A DNA stretch of 64,000 nt from Panopea generosa. Its lineage: Eukaryota > Mollusca > Bivalvia > Adapedonta > Hiatellidae. The DNA lies in contig CM055896.1 of NCBI GenBank assembly GCA_029582155.1, positions 30,268,373 to 30,332,372 of the forward strand, given 5' to 3'. Every line of letters begins with the position of its first letter. The first letter of the stretch is position 1. The notes under the pieces were generated by a model. That model made no database searches. It worked only from the letters and a program-made list of their open reading frames with translations, and was not told the DNA's origin. The position numbers and the translations under genes were made by a program. Positions 23,901-31,904 of the stretch are shown in pieces.

Positions 23901-26823
23901 TTGCGTAAATATTTAATTGACATTGATTGTGAAACATGTTCTTACAGCCTATACATATCTCGATCAAAGTATTTATGTGAAGACTCAGTACTTAGCATAT
24001 GCAGATAAGTGGTCTTACGCATAGCCATGATGATCATTGGTCCGATGCTCTGTCTCTGAACCACTTGTTCAATATAACTACTATGATGTGCGTATGTGTT
24101 TGAAATATATGCGCTGCAACGCAAGCGGATGGAAAACTGTTTTGGATCCATTATCTAAAAAAAATATCAGGAAAAAGCAATGTAAATGTCTAAGAAATAA
24201 AAGTTTTTTTTAAAATGAATAGACACCAACTCATTATCATTATTACGTAAATTCATGATGTCCTAATATATAAACAGACACTGACTGTGATTTGATCAGT
24301 CGTTATTGGTTGCATGTTGTAGAATTAGTTTCATATGAGAAAGAGTCCGAATCATGAGATGAATGTCATAAAGCGGCCTTTTTACTGTTATTTATTTTTC
24401 AATTTCACAACTCTGATTCAGCTACCTTTGCTGTGTCATGTTTTGACCTATTTGAAATACCAACTCACTCGTGCTTCATTTATTATTGCTATTTAGATAG
24501 TTGGTACTCATTTAAAACATACTTTACTTTTTGGAACATTAAGGCTTTTGAGATTTTTTGGCAACATTGAAATTTTGAACATCTTTCAAAAGCGTTTGTA
24601 ATGGTTCATACGCTGCCAACAGAGTTTTGCACATACATATATAGTTAATGACAACAATATCATTGAAACATTTGTGCTCTTTAGAATGTCCTCAAGGTAC
24701 CTATGGTATCAGTTGCTTATGAACATGTGGAAATTGTACTGGAGGTATTGTGAAGTGTGAAAAGGTGACTGGGACCTGTTTGCTCGGGTGTGCAGAAGGA
24801 TTTGTCGGTTATGGCTGTATTAAAGGTACATATATTTACAATTAAATGTAAATAATACATAATATGTAATACTGTACATTAACGAAATACTATTTAAGCT
24901 CCGACTTGTACGAATACACAAGCTAAGCTTTACTATTTTAATCATTATGATGTGTATTATATCATTTGGCTTAATTTGTTAACTAACCTACTTGAAATTG
25001 AAACAAATATGTTATAATGCGTTTTACAATAGTATTCCTATTGAGGCTATATATATATATATATATATATTACTGAATTGTGATCACTACTTTCCCATAC
25101 ACTTGTCAACTATAGTAATGCAACATGCGAGGCTGACCATCTCTAAACACAACTATTAGTCTTCGTTTACAATCACTGTTCACAATGTGAATATTGACCA
25201 AGCCAAAAAGCATTTCATACACTATCTGCCGATTTTTGTTTAGCTTTTAAAATTGTCCAGTTGGTACAGAAACACTGATAACAGATACCAAAGAAACACA
25301 CAAAATGGAAATATAAAGCACAAACAATAGAAAAGGAGATAAAAAAGCTTGAAATTATTTAACTATTTAACAAGAAGATTGTATATCAATACAAAAGCCG
25401 GCAATCTATTTGTTTTTTTGTGGAAATATACCTTTAGATAGCTTTTGTTGCGACAATTATAGAAATTTCGTTTAACAAACGGGAGTTTATGGATAAAATA
25501 TCAGATGAATCTCAAATGAGGTTACCGATTTTCCGCCATATTTAATTTCGACACTGTTACATTCATATTGTACTCAATCATATAAACATCATATTCTGTT
25601 ATTAGGAAAAAAGAAATATTTTGTTGTACATCATATATTTTGTAGCTCTCATAGAGTCGTCGTCTCAACAAGCAGATATTTCCGGGGGTGTATCTGCTGC
25701 AGTTGTTCGTGTTGTTGTTGGTGTTGTTGTTGCTGTTGTTGCTGTTGTTATTGTGATTGTGGTTGTGTTTGTTTTTAAGAGCAAACGTCAAAGGATGAGG
25801 TAAACAAATCAGACTGTTTTATATACCCATATTAATGATTGGAATAGGAATATTCATATCAGCCACCTCTTTCTAAATCTTTAAGTATTTAGTTTGGATA
25901 GTACAAGTACGATTAATTGTACTTAATAAATAATGTTTTAAATTAATCAGTGATTTAGAATGAAGATTCAATACAATTACAAACTTGTATGAACAGTCAT
26001 TGTTTTAAATATACACGAAGTATGAAACTAACCATCTTACTTACATTTAATACTTGGTATTCATCGTGTTCTTCTTTGTTTTGTGACGCTTCGATATTGT
26101 TAATATTTAATGCCAGTTCGTAATTAAACTGGAAATAAGTAAACAAATCAAATAAAAACGTTTATGGAGTTTACAGTATACATTTACTATGCTCAATCCG
26201 TTGATCTAACATTTGAGTGAAGTAAAATAAAACAAAACATATTATATAATATTACTGTATCATTTTAAATTAGTGAGATTTCATTATAATTATTTTATAT
26301 GTTATTTCAATTGAATATTAAAAAAAGAAAAAAAAAGTAATATGTAGTATGTTTATAAATTTCAAATTTAAGAATAATTTACCTAACTGTTCATTATCGT
26401 GCATTAATAAAACAAACAATACCATTTTATTAATACATTTTTATTGAAGCAACACCCATGGGAACGAACACCAAATTGATACTTTACCAAGTGTTAGTTA
26501 TAATGCTGACAATCCATCAAACAAGTACGATGCCTTACAAGTGACGCATGGTAAGGAAGTATATACTAATTTATGCAAACATAACCAATTCAGATTCTCC
26601 AACTTCTTTGTTCCACGTGTTTTTAATTGTTAACTTCATTTAGATGTATTTGAAAGCATATTATAATTGTATATAAAACTGCATTGGATATATGTTATAG
26701 TGGCACAATCTGTATACCTCGTCGGTGATATTTGCTGTATTCACAGGAGAGGTTAATCCTTATGATAAACTGGATACTACTGAAGAAGAAGACAATGGTG
26801 TTTACGAAGTGATGGAGCCTTAA
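8710..26823 (+). CDS. gene model: FTP + EGF-repeat transmembrane receptor (MEGF10/Draper-like)
   Basis: Joining the exons listed below gives one FTP domain, eleven EGF-type modules, a transmembrane segment and a 60-odd-residue tail with ITAM-like tyrosines. All ectodomain exons are phase 1-1; the TM exon ends phase 2, the next begins phase 2 and ends phase 1, and the last begins phase 1, so the tail splices cleanly. MEGF10, Draper and CED-1 are engulfment receptors with the same plan (EGF array, one TM, tyrosine tail), but they carry an EMI domain where this gene has FTP. No signal peptide exon was identified, so the start is open; upstream exons at 2097, 3067 and 7295 may belong to it. Two EGF exons hold stops, so a full-length product needs those exons to be skipped, or else this copy is dead. 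Confidence 0.6.
8908..10185 (+). other. intron with a possible alternative FTP exon
   Basis: Mostly AT-rich. A phase-1 frame after ATACAG at 9291-9298 reads DTCLIVNPSVDGINSPQIYQ followed by C, resembling the middle of an FTP domain (TCxVxP...IxxxC as in the exon at 7295). No clear donor follows, so it is treated as a relic or unused exon. Confidence 0.35.
10186..10374 (+). CDS. FTP domain exon, C-terminal half
   Basis: A 189-nt phase 1-1 exon (TTTTAG acceptor, GTATGT donor), with no stop. It reads GLQYFRLQGRNVSNDNW, then NISVVTQARYLRVLIYN, and ends STLVICEVEVFGG. The ARYLRV strand and the closing ICEVEVFG are diagnostic of FTP domains. It joins 8710-8907 in frame to give a domain of about 130 residues. 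The paralogue at 47888 keeps the same acceptor and the same distance from it to the conserved N-W pair. Confidence 0.85.
10375..10971 (+). other. intron
   Basis: AT-rich intron. The last 40 nt before the acceptor (AATGTCTGACTATGGCATG and onward) are conserved in the decayed copy at 48565-48600. Open frames on both strands at 10665-10932 are incidental. Confidence 0.4.
10972..11106 (+). CDS. EGF-like exon 1 after FTP
   Basis: A 135-nt phase 1-1 exon (CTGTAG acceptor, GTACAC donor) with eight cysteines: CPAGRWGPGCGFLCGNC, then GPCSGQTGLCPQGC, then TTTCKTG. It is intact. The decayed paralogue at 48601 matches it closely, placing this exon as the first EGF after FTP-C in both units. Confidence 0.85.
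12037..12195 (-). repeat. tRNA-derived SINE
   Basis: On the minus strand, GGCGCGGTAGTGTAATAGAT gives an A-box-like head, and GTTATGGGTTAGCTCCCC gives a weak B-box. It is paralogous to 7960-8103. Its ends are not clear. Confidence 0.5.
13405..13570 (+). repeat. tRNA-derived SINE with a conserved core
   Basis: A tRNA-like head (GCGCTTGGTCCACGGGTATAG) is followed by a degenerate B-box, then GTGTCCTTGAGCAAGACAAC, which resembles the core shared by many metazoan SINEs. The core call is from memory. Confidence 0.55.
13915..14052 (+). CDS. EGF-like exon 2
   Basis: A 138-nt phase 1-1 exon (TTTATAG acceptor, GTACTA donor): CKNGRYWSNCLRTCGHC, then KNGAACQKGNGSCSDGC, then GWQGYLCKEG. Eight cysteines, no stop. 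It is a tandem duplicate of exon 3 at 15132, flanking introns included. Confidence 0.85.
14053..15131 (+). other. intron within a 1.2-kb tandem duplication
   Basis: The part upstream of each acceptor (13.63-13.91 kb and 14.83-15.13 kb) is recognisably similar, both with a TATTTCAG stretch and AAGTGGATATGTTAC before the exon. This supports local duplication of exon plus intron. The 113-codon frame at 14371-14712 has no support. Confidence 0.45.
15132..15269 (+). CDS. EGF-like exon 3
   Basis: A 138-nt phase 1-1 exon (TTTATAG acceptor, GTACCT donor): CADGKYGSNCVETCGHC, then RDGAACQKDNGLCSNSC, then GWHGGLCQE. Eight cysteines, intact, and clearly paired with exon 2. Confidence 0.85.
15270..15796 (+). 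other. intron
   Basis: AT-rich intron with nothing recognised. An open frame running into the next exon (from 15616) reads through the intron end and is not a separate gene. Confidence 0.4.
15797..15940 (+). CDS. EGF-like exon 4
   Basis: A 144-nt phase 1-1 exon (ATGTAG acceptor, GTATGT donor): CTSGWYGDNCSQECSDHC, then NCNNVDGNCDLMC, then GWMGQKCDTG. Eight cysteines, intact. It is closest in style to the exon at 2097 (xxGxCxxxC-A-GWMG). Confidence 0.85.
17278..17400 (+). repeat. direct repeat, copy 1
   Basis: Copy 1 of a pair with 17873-18000, about 595 bp apart. Shared blocks are ATATCAGATTATTTTCATAA, AATTGTTTCCAAACAAGATA and AAAGCAGTACCCTGTTACTA. High identity with a few substitutions. Confidence 0.8.
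17873..18000 (+). repeat. direct repeat, copy 2
   Basis: Copy 2 of the pair described at 17278. The copies bracket about 470 bp of unrelated sequence. They may be two insertions or a local duplication. Confidence 0.8.
18368..18505 (+). CDS. EGF-like exon 5
   Basis: A 138-nt phase 1-1 exon (TTTTCAG acceptor, GTATGC donor): CQDGTWGDNCSNKCGHC, then GSCDRFSGICYGGCQPGY, then SLCTEG. Eight cysteines, intact. It is the template or sister of the stop-bearing exon at 20930. Confidence 0.85.
18506..19054 (+). other. intron
   Basis: The first 165 nt are about 96% identical to the intron after 21067, showing a recent exon-plus-intron duplication. The remainder is AT-rich and unremarkable. Confidence 0.5.
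19055..19189 (+). CDS. EGF-like exon 6
   Basis: A 135-nt phase 1-1 exon (CTATAG acceptor, GTAACC donor): CNVGTYGINCNESCSENC, then CDKSDGKCECKTGWRG, then TCEQG. Eight cysteines, intact. It is the second module type (DGKCxCxTGWRG), which alternates with the CGHC-type modules. Confidence 0.85.
19463..19600 (+). CDS. EGF-like exon 7
   Basis: A 138-nt phase 1-1 exon (TTTTCAG acceptor, GTGTGT donor): CINGTWNKNCNSKCGHC, then GPCNRFNGVCSGGCQPGY, then SYCIEG. Eight cysteines, intact, CGHC type. Confidence 0.85.
19895..20029 (+). CDS. EGF-like exon 8
   Basis: A 135-nt phase 1-1 exon (TTTGTAG acceptor, GTAACA donor): CYDGLYGLNCDRRCSNNC, then CNKTDGKCDCQTGWRG, then TCEQG. Eight cysteines, intact. It pairs with exon 6, so exons 5-6 and 7-8 look like a duplicated two-exon block. 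Confidence 0.85.
20030..20929 (+). other. intron
   Basis: No exon. AT-rich, with an A15-type run just before the acceptor (20886-20900) and nothing else recognised. Confidence 0.4.
20930..21067 (+). pseudogene. EGF-like exon 9 with an in-frame stop
   Basis: A 138-nt phase 1-1 exon with intact splice sites (TTTTCAG, GTATGT): CKNGTWGDNCSNKCGHC, then GSCDRIAGMCYGGC, stop, PGYKHTSLCTEG. TAA at 21031-21033 replaces the CAA (Gln) present in its sister at 18368. It differs from that sister by 16 of 138 nt, 9 of them changing the residue (counting the stop). It can be skipped without loss of frame. Alternatives are a dead gene or a base error. Confidence 0.75.
21068..22553 (+). other. intron with a SINE
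   Basis: The first 165 nt duplicate the intron after 18505. The rest is AT-rich, and a SINE lies at 22065-22235. The open frames at 21687-21926 and 22238-22459 share the words KxDFSCxxS and FSTKNTLPAKV/FNTKHIASQCV, suggesting a small internal duplication of non-coding sequence rather than a gene. Confidence 0.45.
22065..22235 (+). repeat. tRNA-derived SINE
   Basis: The head CCGGGTGGTCTAATGATCAC is A-box-like, followed by a degenerate B-box. The body GCGAGTTACCTGCGGAAGGG, then CAATGGTTCTACCCAGATTC is shared with the copies at 30455-30620 (CTACTTGCAGAAAGGCAGTG) and near 61990. The body is typical of molluscan SINEs as recalled. Confidence 0.65.
22554..22691 (+). CDS. EGF-like exon 10, first cysteine lost
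   Basis: A 138-nt phase 1-1 exon (TTTCAG acceptor, GTTTGT donor): SISGRWGGNCSRECGHC, then GSCNGFSGICDGGCQPGY, then SRCIDG. The first cysteine codon is TCC where all sister exons have TGC or TGT, so only seven cysteines remain and one disulphide would be unpaired. Otherwise open. Confidence 0.75.
23277..23556 (-). CDS. antisense candidate gene, exon 2
   Basis: Read on the minus strand, an acceptor (TTTCAAG, 23557-23563) precedes a phase-2 frame: ANDCVDNQPIGCTHCSC, then VSNHYAYVDRLSAIHSE, then ending WIDNLYVKYVNY and TAA. The frame is open for 93 codons. A second phase-compatible acceptor exists inside it (CATTGTAG before TTGTACATCC). It joins exon 1 (23946-24151) in frame to give 161 residues. 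I do not recognise the family. The frame has no low-complexity bias and a balanced composition, unlike other open frames in these introns. No clear poly(A) signal was seen. Confidence 0.4.
23946..24151 (-). CDS. antisense candidate gene, exon 1
   Basis: Read on the minus strand, ATG at 24151-24149 has A at -3 and G at +4, with an in-frame TAG six bases upstream. The frame reads MDPKQFSIRLRCSAYIS, then YIEQVVQRQSIGPM, then SSHKYFDRDMYR, and reaches the donor GTAAGA (23945 downward) in phase 2. A T-rich tract ending TTTAG just before ATAATGG could be a 3' splice site for a 5'UTR exon. No signal peptide or membrane segment is present. Function unknown. Expression evidence would be needed to raise confidence. 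Confidence 0.4.
24685..24825 (+). pseudogene. EGF-like exon 11 with an in-frame stop
   Basis: A 141-nt phase 1-1 exon (CTTTAG acceptor, GTACAT donor): CPQGTYGISCL, stop, TCGNCTGGIVKCEKVTGTC, then LLGCAEGFVGYGCIKG. Eight cysteines are kept. TGA lies at 24720-24722. As the exon is symmetric, skipping restores an open message into the TM exon. Confidence 0.75.
24826..25645 (+). other. intron
   Basis: AT-rich intron with an (AT)n run at about 25050-25071. No exon was recognised. Confidence 0.4.
25646..25799 (+). CDS. transmembrane exon
   Basis: Phase 1 start (TTTGTAG), phase 2 end (GTAAAC). It reads LIESSSQQADISGGVSAAVV, then a valine-dominated hydrophobic run of about 22 residues ending VIVIVVVFVF, then the basic stop-transfer KSKRQRM. 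The hydrophobic core is written largely with GTT and GCT codons, close to a trinucleotide repeat. The start is extracellular and the basic end cytoplasmic, fitting a type I receptor. The decayed paralogue is at 51026. Confidence 0.85.
25800..26449 (+). other. intron
   Basis: AT-rich intron with nothing recognised. Confidence 0.4.
26450..26550 (+). CDS. cytoplasmic tail exon 1 (first ITAM half)
   Basis: A 101-nt exon, phase 2 to phase 1 (acceptor TTGAAG, donor GTAAGG). It reads SNTHGNEHQIDTLPSVSY, then NADNPSNKYDALQVTH. YDAL (26526-26537) fits YxxL, and SYNAD is a further tyrosine site. The phases match both neighbours, which supports the model. The tail is short and acidic like other engulfment-receptor tails. 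Confidence 0.75.
26747..26823 (+). CDS. cytoplasmic tail exon 2 and stop (second ITAM half, YxxM)
   Basis: A phase-1 exon after TTCACAG that ends at TAA (26821-26823). It reads GEVNPYDKLDTTEEEDNG, then VYEVMEP. YDKL (26761-26772) sits nine residues after YDAL, giving an ITAM-like YxxL-x9-YxxL. YEVM (26803-26814) fits the YxxM motif bound by PI3-kinase p85 SH2 domains in other receptors. Draper signals through an ITAM of similar spacing via Shark/Syk kinase; that role here is inference. Confidence 0.75.
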
Positions 26824-27925
26824 CAATGTCTGTCATATATCTAGGTACCTGTATAACACATATATACAACTGCAGATGTTTCAATTGTCAATGTCTGATT
26901 ATTCACTATACTGGAACAGTTATATCGTTACCCAGCATATGTTTTAAATTCTGATTTTGTCGATAATTTATGTACGTAAACACGCATGTATTTGTATGTA
27001 ACATCAGATTAAAGAAATATTAAAATTATAAAATTTCCTTCTTTTGTTTGGTCTTTATATGAATGCAAATCATAAAACAACGCCAATTATTTTCCCAAGT
27101 GCAATTTACTAATTAGCGTGCCACAAGCTTTGATACTTGTATTGATACAATCAGTTATATGATAATGAAGCATGTGGCTGATTGAAACAAATACGAGTGA
27201 TGAAATAAGTGCATTAAAATTATAATAGTCCTATCGAATTATATTCTCATGAAAGGGATTCAAAACTGTAATAGCCCTATTGAACCACAGCTAGACTCAA
27301 GCACAAATGGAATGGAATCTGAAATACAACATTTGATCATATTTGACCACAGTCAGACAAAACACAAGACAATCTCTGTATATGACCACAGTATACTACA
27401 GGTTAGACATCAATTAGGTTGTTTTGCAACCATTACGTTTTATATCCGATTAATGTACCAAAATGTCTTAGAACCTTGCTGCTGGCTGTGGATAACTTCC
27501 ACACTGCTTATACAAGACGATGCATCGATTTACTATTGCTACGTAAAAAGAGTGTATAAGGATGTAATATTATTTTAACCACAACTGTGCCATAAGGAAT
27601 ATTGTTTCCACGTTCTCAGTTAGTAAATATAATGACAGTATGTCAATGAAGCAAAACAAGATAATGTCACCATGCTGTGACATTACATTTTCCATTGTTC
27701 CAATAAAGTAATTAATACATTATTATCATCGGGTTAGCGGGGCATTTTGGTATCCTTTCTCTCCCTTGTATTGTTGCCCCAGGCATTACGTTATGACTTG
27801 TATAATCCATTTCAAGATTGAAAATCTATGCTTAGTGTTTTAAACAAAATGGTGTTTCATTAACGATGACTTTGTTATACTCAATTTAACATATCATACT
27901 TGATTCACGTGTTTTTCTAATTCAG
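26824..27925 (+). other. 3' flank and spacer between gene units
   Basis: Probable 3'UTR, with an ATTAAA candidate at 27008-27013, then AT-rich spacer up to the next unit. A 109-codon open frame (27249-27578) contains imperfect repeats of GACCACAGT and has no domain; it is not called a gene. Confidence 0.4.
27008..27013 (+). terminator. possible poly(A) signal
   Basis: ATTAAA, 185 nt after the stop codon, in an A-rich setting. Common in AT-rich DNA by chance, so weak. Confidence 0.3.
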
Positions 27926-28127
27926 GAGTTATTGCATTTGAGGAATATTGACAACAGAAAGATGATATCATCCCATCCCAAAACCCTTACCTGACCCCGA
28001 CGGCAACATAACAAAGTGTAGCAGACCATCCATATATACATGCAGTAACAGTTCATGGTTGAGACTTGGGTTGGCACGGACAGAACTCACTGGACTAGTT
28101 CTTATCACAGAATCTGATACATTGGAA
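27926..28127 (+). pseudogene. FTP N-terminal exon, unit 2, decayed
   Basis: Paralogue of 3067 and 53133: GVIAFEEY, stop, QQKDDIIPSQNPY, then TKCSRPSIYTCSN and LTGLVLITESDTL in other frames. Several frame breaks are present. It marks the start of the second unit 24.86 kb after the first. The following sequence to about 28.3 kb also matches that after 53.2 kb. Confidence 0.7.
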
Positions 28128-31100
28128 TGATTCGTTATATTTCATAAAAGATAACATCATAGTTTTATCAAAACATTAAAAGCATTACTCACCATCGTCT
28201 ATATGTTCAACGTTACATTATATAAATGATATATTCTGTCTAAGGTAACAGCAGTAGTGTCAACTTTCTTCTTTTTCTCAGAATGTTCCGAAGGTTAGCA
28301 TAATGATCATTGTCACATAATTTGAAACTAATTGATTTCGTTATACCGCACAAAAGTAGTGCTTAAATACAATACAATTATTTGAGTATTTTATCGCATC
28401 CACAGTGTAAATCTTCAATGGGTATTTCATATAAATATGGCACTGTCGTTCTATTCATCAATGTATCTCATGGAAGATACGTGTGGAAATTTTATTTAAA
28501 AACAAAAACTGGAAATTGCTTTGAGATCTTCTAAAAACTGGCCCATTTTATTTATACTCATACGATGGGCGAAGTAGCGGATGCATTTTAACCACAGGAC
28601 TGGTATTGATCGTAAACTAGTTCTAAATCAACTAACTTCTATACTTGTTTGATTTGGTTACCACATCTATTATTGCATGACGACAACGCTAAAGTAGCGG
28701 ACTGGCCTTTCTCATACATATGCAATGTTACTTTCAATGCTTAATCCCAATATGCTTGAATATAATATATCATATTTTCATACACATGTAGCACGACAAT
28801 CAATTTTGTCGATTGATCTTTCAAAATTAAATATTAATTGTAATGTAAACTTTTTCAATATTATCCGGTTTAGCGTTTTTTGAAACCATTGTTATGAGTA
28901 ATCTGAATTATGCAAGCATCTAATGATATTCCTTACGTTCCAAACGACAATAGATTATGTTGAGATTTGCACAAGTTTCTGATGAAAATCTGAGGAATTT
29001 GAAAGGCGGTGTACCTGGCTCTTTTTGTTAAATTTTCTGTGGGAAAATATCGATATATACAAATTATATATATATAAAAGTAAATAACGATTCATTTAGA
29101 TGTAAGAGAGGCATAGGCTGTTATACGATGTAAGTCTTTGAAATCGATGGAAATTGACGAAAATGTTTGTCATTCGTGAACAAGTAGTTTATCTCTTTAT
29201 CAAAACATCTTCAGTTACATGTACTGTTTATGCCCCTTTAATATTAAAGACAACTTAGTGAAATGACATTTGCAATATTGTTGTTGTTAGTTGTAAAGGA
29301 TAATAATAATACTGACCTGTGGCCGAATGGTCTAAAGTTTTATTTCACTAATAAATCACTGTATACGTATTCCATAAACAGGTGTATACACAATGTGTAA
29401 TAAATTGTACAAGCTCCATTTGTTCTACTATTCTCACTGTTGATTTTGTTAGATGTCAAAGGAAATGATATCTGTTAAACTAACGTCATTGAAATGATAA
29501 TACTGTATATATGCAGATGTGAGTATAAATATGGATAAACAAAATCCAAACCAGTAGTAAAAGCATATTTTAAACCAAAAATATTTTTTGAGAATATCAC
29601 AGTATATAATAATTTCTATATAAATAGGTTATTAAATTGTTGTTATCCAATAATGCAAATCAACTCACTAAGTTTGACAATGGAAAACACTATTTGTAAA
29701 TAATAATACTCATGAATCCACCCCCAATCACCCCTACCTATTCACATATATCAAGATAGACCCAAATCTCTAAATGCCCATTCGCAAACAGCAAGATGTG
29801 AACTTTTTTTGAGTAACCAGCAACAACAGTCACACACAATATGTCTATGTATACATTGTAATGAGATACATTAAGGTATCACTACACAGTTGAAAAGTGT
29901 CCTTTCTTCTTTGTAAAATAAGGTCTAGGTATTCCGAGGTAAAAAATAAATTGTCATATAATTTCTTTAATTTAAAAATGTTTTCTTTTCAAAGCAGCAA
30001 TATACAGTATCCCCGCATACAAATGCAGATTAACTGGTAGGTTGACCATCTAGTTTTTTCTGTAAAGATGGTGCAGTGACACCCTAAGATTTTTTAAAAA
30101 AGAAATCCACAAAAGCTCATTAATGAATGCATTTGTTGAAATCCTATTTAAGTCACTTTTTTAACACTAGTGATGTCTTATTGCAGTATATGCCAACTTT
30201 TGCTATACTCACCTGCATCATAAAATCACAACCAATATGATTGTTTTGAAAAGGTTTGAAAACCAAATGTACATCTTTTTTTAAGCGTTAAAATCATGTA
30301 ACCGGGGGAAAAGTAGTGAGACATCAAAGCTTTATTATACACATTGTAACAATTCGAATACTAATTTCTAATTTTACGCTGTTCATTATATAAATAAAAG
30401 TGTATAATTATCGTTTTAGTATCTTTACTGATCCATACGTTTACATTGGTGGTCCTTGATGGCCGAATGGTTTAAGGTACCAAGTCGCAATAACTTACTG
30501 CTGAGGTCAATGGTTTGAGCACAGAACTTGGAGTCCAAATATCGAATACGTTATTTGAGAAAATGTGCCAGCTACTTGCAGAAAGGCAGTGGTTATACTC
30601 GGATTAATTCTTAACTATTTTACCACGTGTTATACCACATGACATTTGTGTGTACACTTTAAAATGAGTAGAAACTGGCGTATAGTTACATTATATACTT
30701 GATTCACTGCTGCGTCACAAGCATATGCTTTGTATCATCTAACATTCTAAATGCATAGTTTTGTGCCGTGGAAGTTTAATAAAACTCCATTTATACAATG
30801 AACTGTATAATAAACTTGTTATACATGTATACAACAATTTAACATATAACATTATGCCTTATAATAACAAGGTCATGTTACTTAATTATTAAAATAAATA
30901 AAAAGAACATTCTGCACCTAATTCTTTACCGTCAATTTGGTAATTTACAAATTCTATATATTATTCTTTCACTTATAGTGTAAACGAAAATATAAACTGT
31001 ATGTATGATATAATGTCTCTAAAGAGTCCTTTAAGTATGATTTCCGCACAATACATTTTAATGACACAATTTTGCGTCATTATAAATAATAAATAATTAT

Positions 31101-31904
31101 ATACTTTAGGTAGTTCGTCTACGCATCAGTGGTTATTGACTCGGATACAATATAGTTATATTACTTCCTACTTCATATATCGGTGTTAAGGTTTCGGTTG
31201 TAACATAGTGCATGTGCTCATGAAAGGGTGTCGTCAGTTGTGTAAAATCGAAGGAAACTATTTTTTTTTGTTTCAGTTTTAGACTCAAAAGTGGAGTCCC
31301 ATTTATTCTCCCCGTCTCATGCTGTATGAGAGGTCGAGGAGGAACATCCCCCATACAGCTTACAATAAGTGCACATATAAAAGAGAAATAGTAATAATTG
31401 AAATTGTATATGTTCTCACTTTCATTCAATATTCACACACTGCTTTCATGCACTGTTTAAACTTGTAGTTAAACCTAGTAAATATTATATTGTAATTACT
31501 ATCATTTATACAATTATAATGTATCTGTGAGATAACTGAAAAAGGGGGGGGGGATAAGGGAGGGGGTTCTCTGTCTTGAAGCTTTTGTTTTCAAACATGC
31601 ACGTACATCAAAAGTGTCTTTATATACAAAACTAAGTAAGTATGTCATGAAACAATTCCCAAGTTTTCAAACATATTGTATTTGTTTTCAGAGATAGATA
31701 TTTCTTTGTATGTTTTATATAAAAGTTAAAGTCTGAGCTGGAGTGTTTTAAAATTTAGATTATGTTTCGAGCATCTACAATAGTATATGTAATATTTTGT
31801 CTCTAACTGAATGAGCTGGATTTTTTTACTTATATTCTTATCATACATTCCAAAAATAAATGATTTTTGTTCTAGACTAATGGAAATGGGATATTTTTTA
31901 TGGA
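28128..31904. other. decayed intron or spacer of unit 2
   Basis: No gene. Short homologies to 53.3-54.1 kb (for example ACGTCATTGAAATGATAATA near 29484 against 53999) show that it belongs to the duplicated unit. It holds SINE sequence at 29315-29345 and 30455-30620, and a G-rich tract at 31545-31565. The 98-codon minus-strand frame at 31133-31429 is unexplained; it lies beyond the LINE end and may be LINE 3' sequence. Confidence 0.4.
30455..30625 (+). repeat. tRNA-derived SINE
   Basis: A-box GATGGCCGAATGGTTTAAGG, B-box-like GGTCAATGGTTTGAGCAC, then the body GCTACTTGCAGAAAGGCAGT, GGTTATACTCGG, as in the copy at 22065. A head fragment (GTGGCCGAATGGTCTAAAG) also lies at 29321. Confidence 0.7.

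Larger units (their letters stand above)
22692..24684 (+). other. intron hosting an antisense gene candidate
   Basis: Two kilobases between EGF exons 10 and 11. On this strand nothing is seen. On the opposite strand two phase-compatible coding blocks lie at 23277-23556 and 23946-24151 (listed separately). Confidence 0.45.

Noticed and set aside
27249-27578. 109-codon frame after the receptor gene
   Set aside because: No domain, contains short internal repeats, and has no homologous frame after unit 2.
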